From the NCBI GenBank assembly GCA_958423535.1, contig CATZRJ010000058.1, positions 1-8,953 of the forward strand: a DNA stretch of 8,953 nucleotides, given 5' to 3'. Made by a program: the position numbers and the translations under genes. This DNA comes from an uncultured Collinsella sp. Its GTDB lineage: Bacteria; Actinomycetota; Coriobacteriia; Coriobacteriales; Coriobacteriaceae. The notes beneath the pieces are model-generated. The model did no database searches, was not told the DNA's origin, and saw only the letters and a program-made list of their open reading frames with translations. Shown here one piece after another: positions 1 through 5,378 of the stretch (positions are counted from its first letter, which is position 1; every line of letters begins with the position of its first letter).

Positions 1-1051
1 TGGCGACGTAGACGCACGGGACCTCCTCGGCACCCAGGTCGCTGCCAAAGGCCTGTAGGGCCAGCAGGGCGCGCTCAAAGCCGACGGCAAAGCCGACGCC
101 CGCCGTAGGCTTGCCACCCTCGAGCTCGACCAGGCCATCGTAGCGACCGCCGCCGCCGATGGAGCCGACGCCGGCGCCAGGGGCCTCGACCTCAAAGACG
201 GTACGGGTGTAGTAGTCCAGGCCGCGCACCAGGGTGGGATCCTCTACATACTCGATGCCGGCGGCATCCAGATAGCGCTTGACCTGCTCGTAGTGCTCGC
301 GGCACTCGTCGCACAGGTTGTCGCCCATCAGCGGGGCGTCGGCCATGATCTCGCGGCAATGGTCGTTCTTGCAGTCGAAGGCGCGCAGCGGGTTGAGCTC
401 GGCGCGCTCGCGGCACTCATCGCACATCTCGTCGGCGTGATCGAGGATGAACTGCTTGACCTGCTCGCGGTATGCCGGACGGCACTGCGCATCGCCCATT
501 GAGTTAATAAGCAAACGAAGCTTGGAAAGATCGAAGCCCAGGCGCTTGTAGAACTCCATGAGCATGATGATGCACTCGGCGTCTGCCGCCGGATCGGGAG
601 CGCCGAGCCACTCGATGCCAACCTGGTGGAACTGGCGCAGACGACCCTTCTGGGGACGCTCGCCACGGAACATGGCCTCGGCATAGTAGGCCTTAAACGG
701 CGTGGAGCCCTGGGGCACCAGGTTGTTCTCCACGACGGCGCGCACCACACCGGCCGTGCCCTCGGGGCGAAGGGCCAGGCGCTGCTTGGGCTTGAGCTTG
801 GTATCGGTACCCTCGGTAAAGACGCGCTCCAGGTTGGCGCCGCTAAACACGCGGAACATCTCCTTGCGCACGACGTCGGTCGACTGGCCGATGCCGTGGA
901 CAAAGACGTCCACCTGCTCGATCGCGGGCGTCTCGATGGGCTTAAAGCCAAACGGCTCGAACACGCCGGCAGCGATCTGCTGCATCTTTTGCCAGGCGCG
1001 CATCTCGGCGCCGATAAGGTCGCGGGTTCCCTCCGCCTTCTGTGCCTGCAT
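1..1051 (-). CDS. hisS: Histidyl-tRNA synthetase (HisRS), C-terminus cut by window edge
   Basis: This class II aminoacyl-tRNA synthetase charges tRNA-His with histidine in the cytoplasm. The frame is open from the ATG at 1051 to base 1, giving 350 residues. A usual HisRS is about 420 residues, so most of the C-terminal anticodon-binding domain lies outside the window. Visible signatures are motif 2 with LRPEGTAG (94-101) and FRGERPQKGRLRQFHQ (128-143), the histidine-binding motif LVRGLDYYTRT (274-284), and GGGGRYDGL (300-308). The insertion domain carries six cysteines (210, 213, 227, 232, 247, 250) in a CxxC...C...C...CxxC pattern that could bind zinc; that role is inferred. The start is supported by an AGAAAGGTG ribosome site just upstream (about 1060-1067) and by the N-terminus MQAQKAEGTRDL, which matches the usual family start. 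It probably has its own promoter, since a TATAAT box lies 43 bases upstream. Confidence 0.97.
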   Translation of the reverse strand, partial: MQAQKAEGTRDLIGAEMRAWQKMQQIAAGVFEPFGFKPIETPAIEQVDVFVHGIGQSTDVVRKEMFRVFSGANLERVFTEGTDTKLKPKQRLALRPEGTAGVVRAVVENNLVPQGSTPFKAYYAEAMFRGERPQKGRLRQFHQVGIEWLGAPDPAADAECIIMLMEFYKRLGFDLSKLRLLINSMGDAQCRPAYREQVKQFILDHADEMCDECRERAELNPLRAFDCKNDHCREIMADAPLMGDNLCDECREHYEQVKRYLDAAGIEYVEDPTLVRGLDYYTRTVFEVEAPGAGVGSIGGGGRYDGLVELEGGKPTAGVGFAVGFERALLALQAFGSDLGAEEVPCVYVA

Positions 1052-1093
1052 GGGCAAACACCTTTCTTTTGTATCGCGTCATAGGTAGTGGAC

Positions 1094-1099
1094 ATTATA
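1094..1099 (-). promoter_or_regulatory. Candidate -10 element of the hisS promoter
   Basis: The minus strand reads TATAAT, a perfect -10 hexamer, ending 42 bases before the hisS ATG. Transcription would begin near 1087 and give a leader of roughly 36 bases, too short for a T-box. No good -35 hexamer is visible at 16-18 bases; that position falls in the GC-rich arm of the adjacent palindrome. The -10 match is seen; promoter activity is inferred. Confidence 0.55.
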
Positions 1100-1116
1100 C
1101 GGCACAAAGCAGCAAC

Positions 1117-1176
1117 GCGGCGGCGCGTCTGACCGAACGAGGGTATGGGGACTCGTTCGGCCAGATGCGCCGCCGC
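1117..1176. repeat. Long imperfect palindrome A (25-base arms) upstream of hisS
   Basis: The arms are 1117-1141 and 1152-1176 with a 10-base loop. They pair at 23 of 25 positions; in RNA from either strand one mismatch becomes G-U and the other stays A-C. The arm begins GCGGCGGCGC and ends ACCGAACGAG. There is no T-run after it on either strand, so it is not a classical terminator. It lies just upstream of the hisS -10 box and takes up the place where a -35 would be. It is the first of three adjacent palindromes that fill this gap. Confidence 0.85.
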
Positions 1177-1182
1177 TATTTG

Positions 1183-1246
1183 TGATCCCTTTTCCTCCGT
1201 CCCCTTCGGGTCACATGATCTGCTGGGGACGGAGGAAAACGGATCA
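1183..1246. repeat. Long imperfect palindrome B (22-base arms, TGATCC ends)
   Basis: The arms are 1183-1204 and 1225-1246 around a 20-base loop and match at 21 of 22 positions; the single mismatch is C-C on plus and G-G on minus. Each arm runs from TGATCC at the outside to CCTCCGTCCCC at the loop. No poly-T follows on either strand. It sits 6 bases from palindrome A and 9 from palindrome C. Near-perfect palindromes like this in gaps are typical of dispersed REP/BIME-like or MITE-like intergenic repeats, but I can see only one copy here, so that class is inferred. Confidence 0.85.
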
Positions 1247-1255
1247 TTCGTAGGC

Positions 1256-1319
1256 CCGTGGCCGCCTTGGAAACCGAATGACGGTACGAGCATCCATTCG
1301 GCTTCCAAGGCGACCACGG
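1256..1319. repeat. Long imperfect palindrome C (25-base arms) after the MFS gene
   Basis: The arms are 1256-1280 and 1295-1319 with a 14-base loop, identical at 23 of 25 positions. Both mismatches become G-U wobbles in RNA made from the minus strand but A-C mismatches on the plus strand. The structure is therefore fully pairable in the transcript of the MFS gene, whose stop lies 35 bases away. No T-run follows the hairpin, so intrinsic termination is not supported. A 3'-end stabiliser or a mobile intergenic repeat are the alternatives. Confidence 0.85.
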
Positions 1320-1354
1320 ACAGAACGGGACAAACAGAAAAGAGCGACGGACGT

Positions 1355-2659
1355 CTATTCCCCCGCCACGCTCGCGCGCAGCTTGGCGGCGATGGGCTCG
1401 GATGCCAGCAGGAACACGAGCATGACCACGGAGCACGCCAAGCAGACAATCCAGGTGCTCACAAAGGAGCCCGTGGCGTCGAACAGCACGCCCGAGACAA
1501 TGGCACCCACGGTGCCGCCGACCATCTCGAGCGAGGTAATGGTGCCCGTGACCTTGCCCAGATCGGCCATACCAAACTGCTTGGACGCGGCGATAGTGGG
1601 CGTGATGGTGCCCATGCACGTTCCGATACCAAAGCTAATGGCAGCCACGATGGGGCCGAGATCGGTTGCAGGGAAGCACAGGGCGACGCAGGCGACGATG
1701 CACGCAACGGATCCCAGCACGTTGCCAAAACGCAGGCCAAATCGATCATAGATGGCGCCAAGGGAGATCTTAGCGATAACGACGGTAACCATGTAGGCCG
1801 AAAGCACGGTGCCTGCCCACATGGGGTCGTGGCCACCCGTGACGATCTTGGCGCCGTTGACGGTGACGCTCGTCATGTTGGTGACCTGGTTGGGCAGGAT
1901 GGCGCCATTGACCAAGCCCATAAAGAGGAAGGCGACGACAAGCAGCCAAAACGCCGGGCTCTTCTTGATGCGAGACCAGCCAACGTTAACCTCGGGAGCC
2001 GTGTGCTCGTCCTTGTCGCCGGCCGTCGAGACGGACGGATCGCCCGGGTTCTCGCCGAGCGGCTTAAGGCCGATCTCGGAAGGCTTGGTGCGGAAGGAAT
2101 AGGCCGTGATGGGCAACGCCGCCACCATGCAGATAGCCGCGAGCACCAGGAAGGCGGAACGCCAGCCAACGCTCACGATCAGCGAGCTCACGATGGGAGA
2201 CAGAATGGCCCCGCCAAAGCCCGAGCCCGAAAGTGCGATGGAGATGGCAAGGCCTCGCTTAGCGGTAAACCAGTTGGCGGTCACAAGGCTAATGAGCAGG
2301 CGGGTCGAGGCGACGGCAAAGCAGCCCGAGACGGCAAAGAGCACGTAGACCTGCCACAGCTCGCCGACAAAGCTCATGCCGGCAAGAACGGCAGAGGTGG
2401 CGATTACAGTGAGGGAGCCCAAAACGCGACTACTTACTTTATCGGCCACATGACCGATCACAAGTGAGCCGATAACGCTCACCACGGTGGAGATGGCGTT
2501 GGAGATGTTGTACTGCGCAAGAGAAATGCCCAAGTCGCTCACGATAAGCGGCTGAAACAGGCTCATGCAGTTAACGAAAATCGTGTAGCACGTGGCCATG
2601 ATGACAAAGCCGGAGGCCACGACAAGCCAACCGGGGAAGAATTTATGCTGCCGGGACAT
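1355..2659 (-). CDS. MFS transporter, OFA/monocarboxylate-like
   Basis: A 434-residue inner-membrane carrier of the major facilitator superfamily with about twelve hydrophobic segments. The two-fold MFS plan is visible: motif A-like loops GHVADKVSSR (69-78) in the first half and GAIYDRFGLR (301-310) in the second, with a hydrophilic central linker at about 190-232. The stretch NWFTAKRGLAISIALSGSG (129-147) followed by GWRSAF is typical of the oxalate-formate antiporter-like and monocarboxylate-porter branch, which suggests an organic anion substrate. The substrate itself cannot be read from sequence. I chose the ATG at 2659 because a strong AAAGGAG site lies just upstream; an ATG six codons earlier (2677) is in frame but would place that site inside the gene. 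It lies 122 bases downstream of the M20 hydrolase with no terminator between, so co-transcription is plausible. Confidence 0.9.
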   Translation of the reverse strand: MSRQHKFFPGWLVVASGFVIMATCYTIFVNCMSLFQPLIVSDLGISLAQYNISNAISTVVSVIGSLVIGHVADKVSSRVLGSLTVIATSAVLAGMSFVGELWQVYVLFAVSGCFAVASTRLLISLVTANWFTAKRGLAISIALSGSGFGGAILSPIVSSLIVSVGWRSAFLVLAAICMVAALPITAYSFRTKPSEIGLKPLGENPGDPSVSTAGDKDEHTAPEVNVGWSRIKKSPAFWLLVVAFLFMGLVNGAILPNQVTNMTSVTVNGAKIVTGGHDPMWAGTVLSAYMVTVVIAKISLGAIYDRFGLRFGNVLGSVACIVACVALCFPATDLGPIVAAISFGIGTCMGTITPTIAASKQFGMADLGKVTGTITSLEMVGGTVGAIVSGVLFDATGSFVSTWIVCLACSVVMLVFLLASEPIAAKLRASVAGE

Positions 2660-2660
2660 A

Positions 2661-2670
2661 CCGCTCCTTT
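2661..2670 (-). promoter_or_regulatory. Ribosome binding site that sets the MFS start
   Basis: The minus strand reads AAAGGAGCGG immediately before the ATG at 2659, with about 4 bases between GGAG and the start. This favours 2659 over the in-frame ATG at 2677. Confidence 0.75.
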
Positions 2671-2698
2671 TAAACAAACGAATAGCCTGCGCCGGGCG

Positions 2699-2788
2699 CC
2701 GGTAGTGCCCAAGATTGCCTTGAAAGACAAGGGCATAGGCCTTACGGCCATGCCCGCAGGCTTGAAAGGCAAGGTTGGGTGCTACCGG
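2699..2788. repeat. Degenerate 43-base-arm palindrome between hydrolase and MFS genes
   Basis: The arms 2699-2741 and 2746-2788 flank a 4-base loop (TTAC). Blocks CCGGTAG, CCCAA, TTGCCTT and AAG match in register, separated by two-base mismatches. The inner GGGCAT/GGCC block pairs after a one-base shift. The outer right arm overlaps the last codons and stop of the amidohydrolase. No U-run follows on the minus strand, so it is not a standard terminator. The hairpin would sit in the intercistronic RNA if the two genes are co-transcribed. It is unlike palindromes A-C in sequence and much more degenerate. Confidence 0.65.
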
Positions 2789-4077
2789 TGGTCGGCGATA
2801 TAGCCCAAAGCGACCGCCGTGTAAGCCGCGGCGCCGAGCGGCAGCTCGGCATCGCTAAAGCGTGCCTTGGGATGGTGCTGGGCAAAGTGTTCGTCCGTAT
2901 CGGTCACAGCAGCGCCGATCGTAAAGTACGCGCTCGGGATCTCGCTCGAGATAAGCGCAAAGTCCTCGCTCGCCATGGCGTGGAACAGCGGCAGGAAGGC
3001 GACCTTGGGCAGCGTCGCACCCACATAGCCAAGCGAAGCCTGGGTCATGTTGTCATCGAGGACGAGCGGGGGAACATCCGAGAGGGTCTCGATGGTCGCC
3101 GGCGTGCGATAGGTCGCGGCAACACCTTTGACAACCTCCGCGATGCGGGTCTTGAGGTGCTCCATGAGCTCGACGTCGAAGCCGCGCAGTGTGCCTTCCA
3201 GCACGCAGGTATCTGGAATGATGTTGGCCGCTTGGCCACCGGCAAACTTACCCACGGTCAGTGCGACCTCCTTGGCCGCCGGCACTTCGCGAGCGATAAG
3301 CTCCTGGAGAGCCAGGTGCACATGCACACCGGCCGTTATGGGGTCGATGCAGATCTCGGGGCTGGAGCCGTGGCCACCCTTGCCCTGCAGCGTGATGCGG
3401 AAACCGTACACGCCCGAGAGCGCCGGACTCCCATAGAGCACCAGGCCAAGCGGCGATTGGCTGTTAACGTGCATGGCAAAAGCCGCCTGGGGACGCGGGT
3501 TCTCGAGCAAGCCGTCGGCGATGGCAGCGCGCGCTCCCTCAAAGGTCTCCTCACCCGGCTGGAACAACAGTTTGACGGTGGCATTGGCGTCGACGAGCTC
3601 GCCCTCGCGGGCCTTGAGCAGGCGCGCCGCACCAAGCAGCGCCGTCGCGTGCATATCGTGTCCGCATGCGTGCATGCAGCCATTGGTGGATGCAAAGGGC
3701 TCGCCGGATTCCTCGACAACGGGCAGGGCGTCCATGTCGCCACGCAACATAACGACCGTTCCAGCCTGTTCGTCCGTGCAGACGCCATTGCCTTGGGCCG
3801 CGGTGGCACCGGCACCGACAAGGCCCACAACACAGGAACCATCGACGAGCGTGGCAAATGGAATGTCCATCTCGGTCAGGCGCGCTTGGATATACGCAGA
3901 GGTCTGCGGGAGGCTATTACCCAGCTCGGGCATCTGGTGTAAATCGTGTCGCCATGCAGCGAGCTCGCCTGCAAAAGTCTGAGCCTCTGCAACAAGACCG
4001 TCACCGATAGCGGCCTGCGCCGCCGCGGTGGCCTTGGGCGCTGATTGCGGTTGAAAATCGGACAGAGCTGGTGCCAT
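2782..4077 (-). CDS. M20D-family amidohydrolase (hippurate/N-acyl-amino-acid hydrolase type)
   Basis: A 431-residue cytoplasmic metallohydrolase that should cleave an amide bond, releasing an amino acid from an N-acyl or aromatic acyl group. The family includes hippurate hydrolases, aminoacylases and p-aminobenzoyl-glutamate hydrolases, and the exact substrate is not determinable. Motifs are WRHDLHQMPELG (42-53), LRGDMDALP (111-119), MHACGHDMHATALLGA (135-150), LLFQPGEE (170-177), the dimerisation-domain start QGKGGHGSSP (231-240), and FHAMASEDF (365-373). Expected di-metal ligands are all present: C138, H140, E176/E177, H203 and H366. A Gly/Ala-rich insertion at about 88-106 precedes the LRGDMDA strand and looks longer than usual. 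I start it at the ATG at 4077, which follows a GGGGGG site; a TTG at 4131 is in frame but lacks such support. An inverted repeat lies upstream, and an MFS gene follows. Confidence 0.93.
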   Translation of the reverse strand: MAPALSDFQPQSAPKATAAAQAAIGDGLVAEAQTFAGELAAWRHDLHQMPELGNSLPQTSAYIQARLTEMDIPFATLVDGSCVVGLVGAGATAAQGNGVCTDEQAGTVVMLRGDMDALPVVEESGEPFASTNGCMHACGHDMHATALLGAARLLKAREGELVDANATVKLLFQPGEETFEGARAAIADGLLENPRPQAAFAMHVNSQSPLGLVLYGSPALSGVYGFRITLQGKGGHGSSPEICIDPITAGVHVHLALQELIAREVPAAKEVALTVGKFAGGQAANIIPDTCVLEGTLRGFDVELMEHLKTRIAEVVKGVAATYRTPATIETLSDVPPLVLDDNMTQASLGYVGATLPKVAFLPLFHAMASEDFALISSEIPSAYFTIGAAVTDTDEHFAQHHPKARFSDAELPLGAAAYTAVALGYIADHR

Positions 4078-4082
4078 AGATG

Positions 4083-4088
4083 CCCCCC
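4083..4088 (-). promoter_or_regulatory. Ribosome binding site that sets the M20 hydrolase start
   Basis: A run of six G on the minus strand lies 5 bases before the ATG at 4077. It is purine-rich but not a canonical GGAGG. It supports this ATG over the in-frame TTG at 4131. Confidence 0.55.
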
Positions 4089-4107
4089 AGTAACGTTTTT
4101 GCAGCAA

Positions 4108-4129
4108 GCACTTTGATAGCGTAAAGTGC
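4108..4129. promoter_or_regulatory. Candidate operator: 7-8-7 inverted repeat upstream of the M20 gene
   Basis: GCACTTT and AAAGTGC are perfect 7-base arms separated by 8 bases, 31 bases upstream of the hydrolase ATG. A third ACTTT copy at 4138-4142 gives alternating half-sites (4110-4114, 4123-4127, 4138-4142). This arrangement and position suit a dimeric repressor site, but no regulator gene is in the window and no clear -35/-10 pair was found. A short RNA hairpin in the leader is the alternative. Confidence 0.4.
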
Positions 4130-4155
4130 AAGGTACAACTTTAAGGGTGGCGCAT

Positions 4156-4181
4156 AAAAAATGCCGCCCCGGGAGGGCGGC
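4156..4181 (-). terminator. Rho-independent terminator of the EamA permease gene
   Basis: On the minus strand a GCCGCCC/GGGCGGC 7-base stem with a 5-base loop is followed after two bases by six T. It begins 12 bases after the permease stop. It separates that transcript from the downstream M20 gene. Confidence 0.9.
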
Positions 4182-4193
4182 GCAACAAGTTGT

Positions 4194-5177
4194 TTACAAT
4201 TGCTGACGCGGCTTTTTGCGCAAAAAATCGAAGTGAGTCTCGCTCAAGATAATCGACAGGAAGATAAGCACGAAACCGGCGAGCAGGCGCGAGGTGAGCG
4301 CCTCCCCCATCAGCAGCACCGAAAACAACACGCCCGAAGGCGACTCCATCGAAAGGAGCAGCGAGCCCGTCGAGGCCGGGACATGCGCCAGGCCGACGTT
4401 TTGGATGAGCAGGGCCACGCACGTACAGCCCACCGAGAGAAACGCCATCACACTGACAAAGCTCGGCGTCCAAACGGACAGAGGCGCTTGGGTCTCGAAT
4501 AGCAGCGACGAGATCAGGCTCAGCACGCCGTTGCCCACAAACATCCAAAACGTAATGACGTTGATGTCCATTTTGCGACCGTACTTGGCGGTCACCGCCA
4601 TCTGGATGGCGAAGAAGACCGCGCCCGCCAGCGTAATGACATCACCGATGTTGAATTCAACGCTATCGAGGGCTACCAAGCCAATGCCCGCCAAGCACAG
4701 CAGTGCCGCGCCCAGGTTATAGCGGGTGAGTTTTTCGCCGCTCAGAAAATAGCTCGCGAACGGCACGAGGATGCAATACGTGCCCGTCAAAAAAGCATTC
4801 TTGCCCGCCGTGGTGTGCGCCAGGCCGACTGTCTGCAGGACGTAGGCGGCCCACATTAGTGTGCCCATTCCAAGTCCGACGATAAGGTTGCGGGCATTGA
4901 GGTGCGCGATGATGCGCTTGTGGAAGATGACAAACATGACCAACGCCGCAGGCAGAAAGCGCACGTAGAGCAGTTCAAACACCGGAATGGTGTCGAGTGC
5001 GTCCTTCATGGTCGTAAAGGAGTAGCCCCAGACGACTGCCACCGAAAGTAGCAGAACCTTCCAGAACAGCGGAGAGCGAGCGCCCGCGCCCCGGGGAATA
5101 CCGCCCGCGCCCAAATCCTCACGGGCTACAGGGGTATCAGGCATGTTTTCGATTTCGTTGGCAGCGTATTGGGCCAT
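4194..5177 (-). CDS. DMT-superfamily EamA-type permease
   Basis: A 327-residue inner-membrane protein of the drug/metabolite transporter superfamily. A polar N-terminal segment of about 38 residues precedes ten hydrophobic segments in two EamA repeats (about 40-170 and 177-313). Internal duplication is visible: each half ends with a similar segment, SGEKLTRYNLGAALLCLAG (146-164) and MGEALTSRLLAGFVLIFLS (290-308), and both hold the Gly-Glu that is typical of EamA repeats. Family members export amino acids, metabolites or drugs; the substrate here is unknown. The ATG at 5177 has a GAGGAT ribosome site 7-9 bases upstream. Terminators lie on both sides (4156-4181 and 5249-5283), so it is probably a single-gene unit. 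Its start is 71 bases from the upstream terminator, which leaves room for only a compact promoter. Confidence 0.92.
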   Translation of the reverse strand: MAQYAANEIENMPDTPVAREDLGAGGIPRGAGARSPLFWKVLLLSVAVVWGYSFTTMKDALDTIPVFELLYVRFLPAALVMFVIFHKRIIAHLNARNLIVGLGMGTLMWAAYVLQTVGLAHTTAGKNAFLTGTYCILVPFASYFLSGEKLTRYNLGAALLCLAGIGLVALDSVEFNIGDVITLAGAVFFAIQMAVTAKYGRKMDINVITFWMFVGNGVLSLISSLLFETQAPLSVWTPSFVSVMAFLSVGCTCVALLIQNVGLAHVPASTGSLLLSMESPSGVLFSVLLMGEALTSRLLAGFVLIFLSIILSETHFDFLRKKPRQQL

Positions 5178-5217
5178 GGAACATCCTCACACTCAATCTT
5201 GGCGTGGTGTCCGCACG

Positions 5218-5246
5218 CGTATGGCTGCGTGCCGCCTCATGGTCAA
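5218..5246 (-). promoter_or_regulatory. Weak candidate promoter of the EamA permease gene
   Basis: TTGACC (5246-5241) resembles a -35 box and stands 17 bases from CATACG (5223-5218), a poor -10. The -35 directly follows the T-run of the upstream terminator. This is the best match in the 71-base space that must hold the promoter if the permease is transcribed alone. Confidence 0.3.
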
Positions 5247-5248
5247 AT

Positions 5249-5283
5249 AAAAACGGGGCGCACCGGACCCCCGGCACGCCCCG
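5249..5283 (-). terminator. Rho-independent terminator of the YhgE/Pip operon
   Basis: The minus strand forms a stem of CGGGGCG with CGCCCCG, with a further CCGG/CCGG pairing inside after a two-base mismatch, then five T. It begins 95 bases after the stop of the last operon gene. The bases between that stop and the hairpin hold no gene I can support. Confidence 0.88.
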
Positions 5284-5378
5284 CTACTGTAGCAACAACC
5301 GGCGTTGCATCGCAATCCAGCATAATAAAGTGTAAAACTGGAAGGCCTCGATGTTCTGACAGCGTTTACGTGTCTGAA

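Noticed and set aside
1184..1319. Palindromes B and C as rho-independent terminators of the MFS gene
   Set aside because: Neither has a T-run on its 3' side on the minus strand. The T-rich stretch near 1331-1343 comes before hairpin C, not after it.
1052..1354. T-box riboswitch or attenuator upstream of hisS
   Set aside because: The -10 box at 1094-1099 leaves a leader of only about 36 bases, and I see no T-box consensus or terminator hairpin with T-run before the start.
328..1449. 373-codon minus-strand frame running from the MFS end through the palindromes into hisS
   Set aside because: It crosses three palindromes and overlaps hisS in another frame, and the product is Ser/Arg-rich with no domain. 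The true hisS frame explains the region.
1145..2467. 440-codon open frame on the plus strand
   Set aside because: It lies antisense to the MFS gene and reads as a polar His/Asp/Gly-rich low-complexity protein, typical of a shadow frame in high-GC DNA. The minus-strand product has clear MFS motifs.
2779..3942. 387-codon open frame on the plus strand
   Set aside because: It is antisense to the M20 hydrolase, whose metal-binding motifs are intact. The plus-strand product shows no family features.
4078..4131. Longer M20 hydrolase starting at an in-frame TTG at 4131
   Set aside because: The extra 18 residues show no family similarity, they would cover the inverted repeat, and the ATG at 4077 has a purine-rich ribosome site at good spacing.
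5358..5374. Small hairpin (GACA, bulge, CGT / ACG, TGTC) just after the downstream YhgE/Pip stop
   Set aside because: The stem is short with a bulge and a two-base loop, and no T-run follows. The clear terminator at 5249-5283 accounts for transcript ending.
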